This document shows positions 58,340 to 64,000 of a stretch of DNA of 64,000 bases, one piece after another. The first letter of the stretch is position 1. Each line of letters begins with the position of its first letter. The notes beneath the pieces are model-generated. The model worked only from the letters and a program-made list of their open reading frames with translations. It was not told the DNA's origin and ran no database searches. The position numbers and the translations under genes were made by a program. The DNA comes from Lineus longissimus (Eukaryota > Nemertea > Pilidiophora > Heteronemertea > Lineidae). The stretch spans positions 2,170,001-2,234,000 of the forward strand of contig NC_088314.1 in NCBI RefSeq assembly GCF_910592395.1. Direction: 5' to 3'.

Positions 58340-61300
58340 TGTATATGACTTGTAGATCCATTCATTCTATCACAGAGTATTGTATATCTAACCTAATTAC
58401 AATACTAGTATATAATATATAGGTTGAGGACAACTTGTTTACGTCTTTCGAAGGCCTCGAGAAAAGCCAAGCATATTTTTATACAGGTTGCATCAAATTG
58501 AGACGACGGCACACGCAAATAAATCGCGACTGAGCCTACGTGTCCATGTATCTACGACGGCATAAAAACGCGCATGCCGTCCCGCGGGAAGACCGCTTGC
58601 CGATCTTTCGGCGTTGTGCGTCGGTATCCCTCCTCCATGGACAGATAGACCTTTTTCGAGGACGTCTTGGGCTATGACAGCAGATGGAATTGCCCAATCC
58701 GCCTACATTCTATACTGCGGTAATTGACCTCCTCCCAATCGACAGGATGTCTTGTATATATTGAAAGAGAAACATCCACTTTAATCAATTAATGACCGAT
58801 AAACAATGCGCTTCAAGTAGTCATGGTAGTTAACATAACATAACCAGCGCGAATTTTGTCCATCACCATCTAGTGCTGTCCTGCCGTACAGCAGCCCGTC
58901 CAACGCTGCCAATTTTCCAAAAATGCTAGGTCAGGTTGAGAGACCCTTCAACAAACTTGAAGGTCAACCTCCAACAAGGTGAAGGTCAACGTGCAGGACC
59001 AACGGATCACTGGACATTTTTCGACTAAGGAGCTCTGTGTCGCATCTTCAGGCATAGTTTACAGTGTAAAAGACAGATGGGATAAGCAGAGGCATGGCAG
59101 TTCCCAGACAATCAGAAAAGCACTGAGAGCTACAACCGAGAAACCACACTCAACCAGTGGACACCTTGAACGAAAACACACATTGGCAGGTTGATGTGAT
59201 ATTTGTACAAGGGATTGGACATAACCCTAATCCTGACGCCAAACGTTCAAAGCTGACCACACTTAATTCCCCAGACCGTACATTATAGGCCTTTCCTTCA
59301 AGTATATTGAAAATATCCCCATTGAAAATAAAAGGATTTCGTCGTAATGATCCTGTCACTGGAAAAACACTAGCCTTGGAGTTGATATCTTTTCTCTATA
59401 GGCATATGGTTTCCCTGTAAAGGCCTTTTGCTTCAAGTAAATGAACCAGCAGGACCTCACGCTTTCCCATTCAAGACTTTGCTATTAGCACTCTCAGAAA
59501 AGTTCACTGCACTGTTTGTTGCCTTACCAATTCTCTTAGTCCTTGACGGACAAAATGGTAAAACAGCATGGGTGAAACACCTTTACTTTTCTTTCATGGG
59601 TTGGTTTACTCCATAATTGCCAGTTCTACGATATATACATGTATAAGGATATATAATACGAAATCTTCAGCATTTCACCACTGTTAGATTATCAAGAACT
59701 GATGATGACGTCATGGTTTACGCGAAAACGTCTGACAAAATCCGGAAAACCCCGACGAGATACGAAAGTGGGCGCCGTGCAGATGTTTTACTGCGTGAAC
59801 AAGATACTGCAGACAAACAGAACACTCGAACTGAGGATGTTCATTTCTTCAGATTGCTGCTGGAAGGCGGCCTATCTGTACCTTGAACTATGAATGGTCT
59901 TAGTAGTATACAGTCACGTTAGAGTGAAATTATTTACCCTTCAGACAGACACTTGTTGTTTTTCTTGGCTCAGGAGATCGCCAGTGACGTCACATGGATC
60001 AGCTGCTTCTTCGAAACCCTTCCTTTCTGACCGAAGGGCACCTTGCGCCATAAGGTAGGATGAAAGCGCTGTGGCACGGATTTTTATCGCCCTGGTCAGA
60101 ATTTATAGTAAACATTGGTGATATATCGCATTCGATATCCAGATATCGCATTACATTATCTTTTATTTGGCTATAGATAGTTACTTCCTACTAACATGGA
60201 GTGGTCGAACGATTTGATGTTGACGGATGTTTCGAGGGAAGAGGTCATAACCGCATCCTTTTACTGCGAGAAAAGCGTTGAGTTTATGTTTTTTTATGAT
60301 ATTACAATGTTTACGCGTGTTAGAAACTGCCGTGTTTGCGAAGAAGAGCATTTCCTCCACCAATCTTACACCATCACAGATAAGATAAAACGTACTCAGT
60401 GCGCCCAACGAGTAAAACAACCTGGAACCGCATGCGCAAAAAAATTTTGGTTTTAATTTAAAAAGAGATGTCTTCACCGACAGTAAGTGTTACAGTTGGG
60501 TATCAAAATGGGACTGTCTGGCAATGACCAAGCCTTCGTCGGAAACTCTTCTGTTCCTTGTAAAAAGGTCTGAGACACCGAAAGCCCGTAGGGGAACCTT
60601 ACTCCACTTACTCATATTATACCACCATTGTGAAGTATCAATTCATACCTGTGAATGGTGTAATAAAGCTTTGTGCTTGTGAAACAACTTTTGTGATTTA
60701 TAAGAATGGATTTGGCAAGAAATCCTGGCCGCGGTCCAGTTCACTCCCAGTTATAGATCATTACATTATCGTGATCAATCACTAAATCAGTGTTATCGAC
60801 TTGTTTTTGTTAGCTATGCAATATCCAGTTTGGCCGCTGTAACGTTTTTGATTGCTCCCCATCAGAGCGTTAAAACACCGATATCTGGCCATGGAGGACT
60901 GGGACACCAACCGGTAATCGTTGACATAGTAGAACGCCACTCGTCATTTTGGTAACTTTTATAAGATACTTTTTTCCCATCATTACAAAGGCGTATTAGA
61001 CATAACAACATTTTCACAATTTCGATGACTTTTGGTTTTTGGCCAATTAGCTGAATTCCGGCTACGTTATGTATTCTTATCTTGACCCTCTTTCAAAATC
61101 AGTTTCGAAGCAATGACATGAAAATAAGAAATATATAAGGTATTTTTGTCAAATTTCAATGAAGCGTTTTGACCCTAATTTGAACGAATTGGCGTGAGGC
61201 CTGAAATGGTTTTTTTCAATTTCTAATTCGACGATTTAAATCAGTGGGTGAAGAACATATGCACTCAAAGGAGAACTGTGACACCCTGCCAAGCATAACA

Positions 61301-64000
61301 AAAACTCCCAAAAAAAAGGATATACATCGAAAAATGTAGGTCTCTGCTTTGTAAAATCTCAATGGGGATTCGCCCTGGAGAGATTTGTTTGATCGGTGGC
61401 CTTTTCACCACGAGCACAACCTATCATATGACTTGCGTAGGCCTGTGCGGATTTTGTTCAAATCTGAATGTCAATGGGCCGCCTTTTACCAACTGAGCTG
61501 TGGTCTAAATCGCTTTGTTTACATCTTTCTTGCCCGGATATTTACCGTTTTGGTCTCCAACAACCAACCACTCCCTTTGCTGGAGCTCTCAAAATCTGCG
61601 CCCACTTGGCTATATATATATTTTTTAGTCGGTTTTTTGGGGAATAATTTACCCCCGACATAAACTGAATCTCAGGATGGCCCATACTGTGGCGCCCCCT
61701 TCTTGTTAGCGGCCGGATTTCGCGTCCATGTTTTCGGATCAATTATCTTTGCGCACCGATCAATATATCGTGGGTGGGCAATCAGATACAAGCCAATCAA
61801 CCTGGTCATCTGACATAATATTCACACATTACATGTGTAAAAACAATCTGCTGGTGATTAGCAAGCGATACTTCTGGTATTTGATATTGGCATAGAAGTC
61901 TGATTTTTGATATCATGTCAGTGGAAGAAGATGGTCAGATGCCGTTTTTGGTGACATTGAGTTTAAATAATAACGGTACATGTAAGGTTATACGTTGTCT
62001 TCTACAGCTCTGTTCTAAATACAATAACGGTTGACATGACAGGGCCAAGAAGCTTGTATTATTACTGAACTTGGCTGTGCTGATGCATTTCCAGCAGTCG
62101 TATTGTGGTTTATCCCCAATTGTCAACGCGTAACCTGCAAGTGGCAAACTGTTTGCAACATTGGGGCAGAGAAAAACGGATTTAGCCATTGCCATGGACT
62201 GATCTGCTGATGTCAACAACACTAATTGTTTCCGATCGACTACTCAGATTCCATGTTGACACTAATTGATGGGTCATGTGACGTCACGGACAATTACCAT
62301 GATTGACTTGCGGGTTGGTCTTCATGTCGTGTATTGGTTTCCCTCTCGAAAACACTCCCTTGAATTCAATATCGTAATTGATAAACACGGTGATAATGTA
62401 AGGGATTTCGGTGTCACTTTCAGAACATTCTGATCATACCACCCAAGGAGAATCACATCTCCAATTGCATCTCTATAAGGCGATTATTATGCTTCTCGAA
62501 GAATCAGGTGATATGGTCTGTAGGAGAGGTGTCAAAGACGTCATTTTTTCGATTCGAAATCGATCAAGTGGTAAAACCCTTCTACAAACTTGATATTTTG
62601 CCCCCCCCCCCCCCCAGAGCAATTATTTTTCCGAACGAATATGTACTATTCAACTTGTCCTTGAACTAGAAATATTAAATGGTGCGAGAAACTTTATCAC
62701 AATTAGCAGAGATGTTACCTAAAACGAACCTAAATATACCAGAGTTTTCAACGGTTTTTACAGTCTGACGCCGTTAAAGCAGACGAAAGTTTACCGTCTC
62801 ACTCTGTTACTGACCATCTGACGCCAATTTCCAAGTGACATTGATGTTCGTTAGTGATGAGGTGACGGGTGGTTAGCTGAGGTTGGTAAGATAGGCTACT
62901 GAGGGCAGCTTCAGGGAAAGGTTCAGGACCGGTGTCGAAATAGACTGCGAGGTCATTGTTTATACCAGCATACTATAAAATGTGTGACAAAGGGACCTGA
63001 ATTTGGATCATGAATCTTATAATGCGACCTAATAGTGCACGTCCATATAATTTTGTTGGTGAATGCGATATATTCGGCTCAGAAGCAATTTCCCTCGGCA
63101 AAGGTTTTTTAAACACACTTTAGATACAAAATATTGAAGATGCCCTGCGGAAGAAGTTTGTTCAAAAGCTTGTGTGTAAAACGTTCGGATATGTCAAGTG
63201 CATGGTATAAGGTACATACAGCATAAGCTCATATCAGCTTATGGTTCTGGGCTATCCTTTTCTACAGCTCAATATCAATATCTCGGCGAGACGAAAACGA
63301 GCCAGATCTCCTTTCCAACCTGAGTTCTCTCATGTTTGCCGCCTTTATTTCAGAGTATGTACTATATCACCAGTCTGGCGCGTAGGTGTGGCTGCCTAGA
63401 ATATGCATAGGGTCTGAAATTGTTTTTGGTAAATAGACTATAGATAGACAATGATTTATCGTTAGTCAATAAAAGGGAATTAAAGTTTTAACTGTGGAAT
63501 CGATCTGCTTTCAGACTAAAGAACCCTGTGGAACGGAGGGGGGGGGGGGGGTCGCTACAGTTTCACAACGGTTTCATCACCGTAAGCAATGTCTTTTGAT
63601 CGCCTCACTGGAGGGAAAATACTTATTTTGATTTCTTTTAGAATGTTATCACAACAGTGCCCTGAACCTATAATACGTTGTCTCAATTTACTTGTTGTGT
63701 TAAATATACGAGTAAAGACATGTTTAAACCCATAATCAATAACAGTTTTGATCGATGTGATTGAATTTTGGGGGTTCACCCAAATGATAATAGACCAAAT
63801 AGCGTCAGAGGGGTATTCCTTTATCCCGTGGGTTGACCATAATGACGTCATCCCGAATTCCCATTAATCAAACTCTTTCAGGAAAACGCCTCCCGGAAAA
63901 CACCCGGATTTCTAAATATAAAACATACGTCAGAATATATCAATAACGAATTGTTTGGTTTCTTAAACTCTTAAGAAAATCCCCTTAAAAACGAACGCTT
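58340..64000. other. No gene recognised; several CRE-type sites
   Basis: No protein-coding exon recognised on either strand. Homopolymer tracts: C at about 62,597-62,611 and G at about 63,538-63,551. Perfect TGACGTCA palindromes lie at 59,706-59,713, 59,985-59,992, 62,279-62,286 and 63,843-63,850. The region could be the regulatory flank of a gene to the right, but that is a guess. Confidence 0.5.

Noticed and set aside
60181-60477. Opposed 86- and 98-codon frames
   Set aside because: Both are open by chance over the same bases; neither shows known motifs or a consistent exon context.

Overview
The window is animal nuclear DNA. It is A+T-rich and intron-rich, with short tandem arrays and many copies of tRNA-derived SINEs and small inverted-repeat elements, and its proteins align closely to bilaterian families. 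The style of the repeats (tRNA-headed SINEs, a ~300-bp repeat ending in a (GAC)n tract plus a small hairpin, abundant ACATGTAC and TAGGCCTA words) suggests a marine invertebrate, perhaps a lophotrochozoan or a non-vertebrate deuterostome. The phylum cannot be settled from this sequence alone. I see nothing bacterial or viral and no CRISPR array.

Layout. 1-16.5 kb: no recognisable exon apart from a decayed LINE 3' end at 4.5-5.2 kb; several tandem or dispersed repeats. 16,592-16,925 (-): first coding exon of a filamin, whose remaining exons must lie left of the window or be unrecognised in it. 17-23.8 kb: gene-poor and repeat-rich (SINEs, palindromes, a 45-bp array and a short dispersed repeat family). 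24,187-35,046 (-): the complete WASHC4 (SWIP) gene. I resolve 25 coding exons to a 1171-aa protein, or 26 exons with an alternative polyproline C-terminus (1210 aa). 35,164-37,038 (+): CCDC51 (MITOK) in two coding exons, head to head with WASHC4, with 117 bp between the start codons. 39,564-41,820 (-) and 43,707-44,689 (-): two tandem LHFPL3/4/5-type tetraspan membrane protein genes separated by a large foldback hairpin element. 46,605-49,700 (+): a complete three-exon MAP-kinase phosphatase of the DUSP6/7/9 (MKP-3) class. 49.7-64 kb: DUSP 3' region and then gene-poor DNA.

The genes do not form one pathway. WASHC4 supports endosomal actin nucleation. CCDC51 is an inner-mitochondrial-membrane K+ channel subunit. 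LHFPL proteins are auxiliary or scaffold tetraspans for channels and receptors. DUSP6/7/9 switches off ERK in the cytoplasm. Filamin crosslinks actin. The only direct structural link is the WASHC4/CCDC51 shared promoter interval. The most interesting points are an in-frame polyproline terminal exon of WASHC4 whose donor overlaps the stop codon, small transposons of one family sitting exactly at two WASHC4 donors, four 97-bp repeats ending at the CCDC51 3' splice site, and an uncharacterised ~75-90-bp dispersed repeat.
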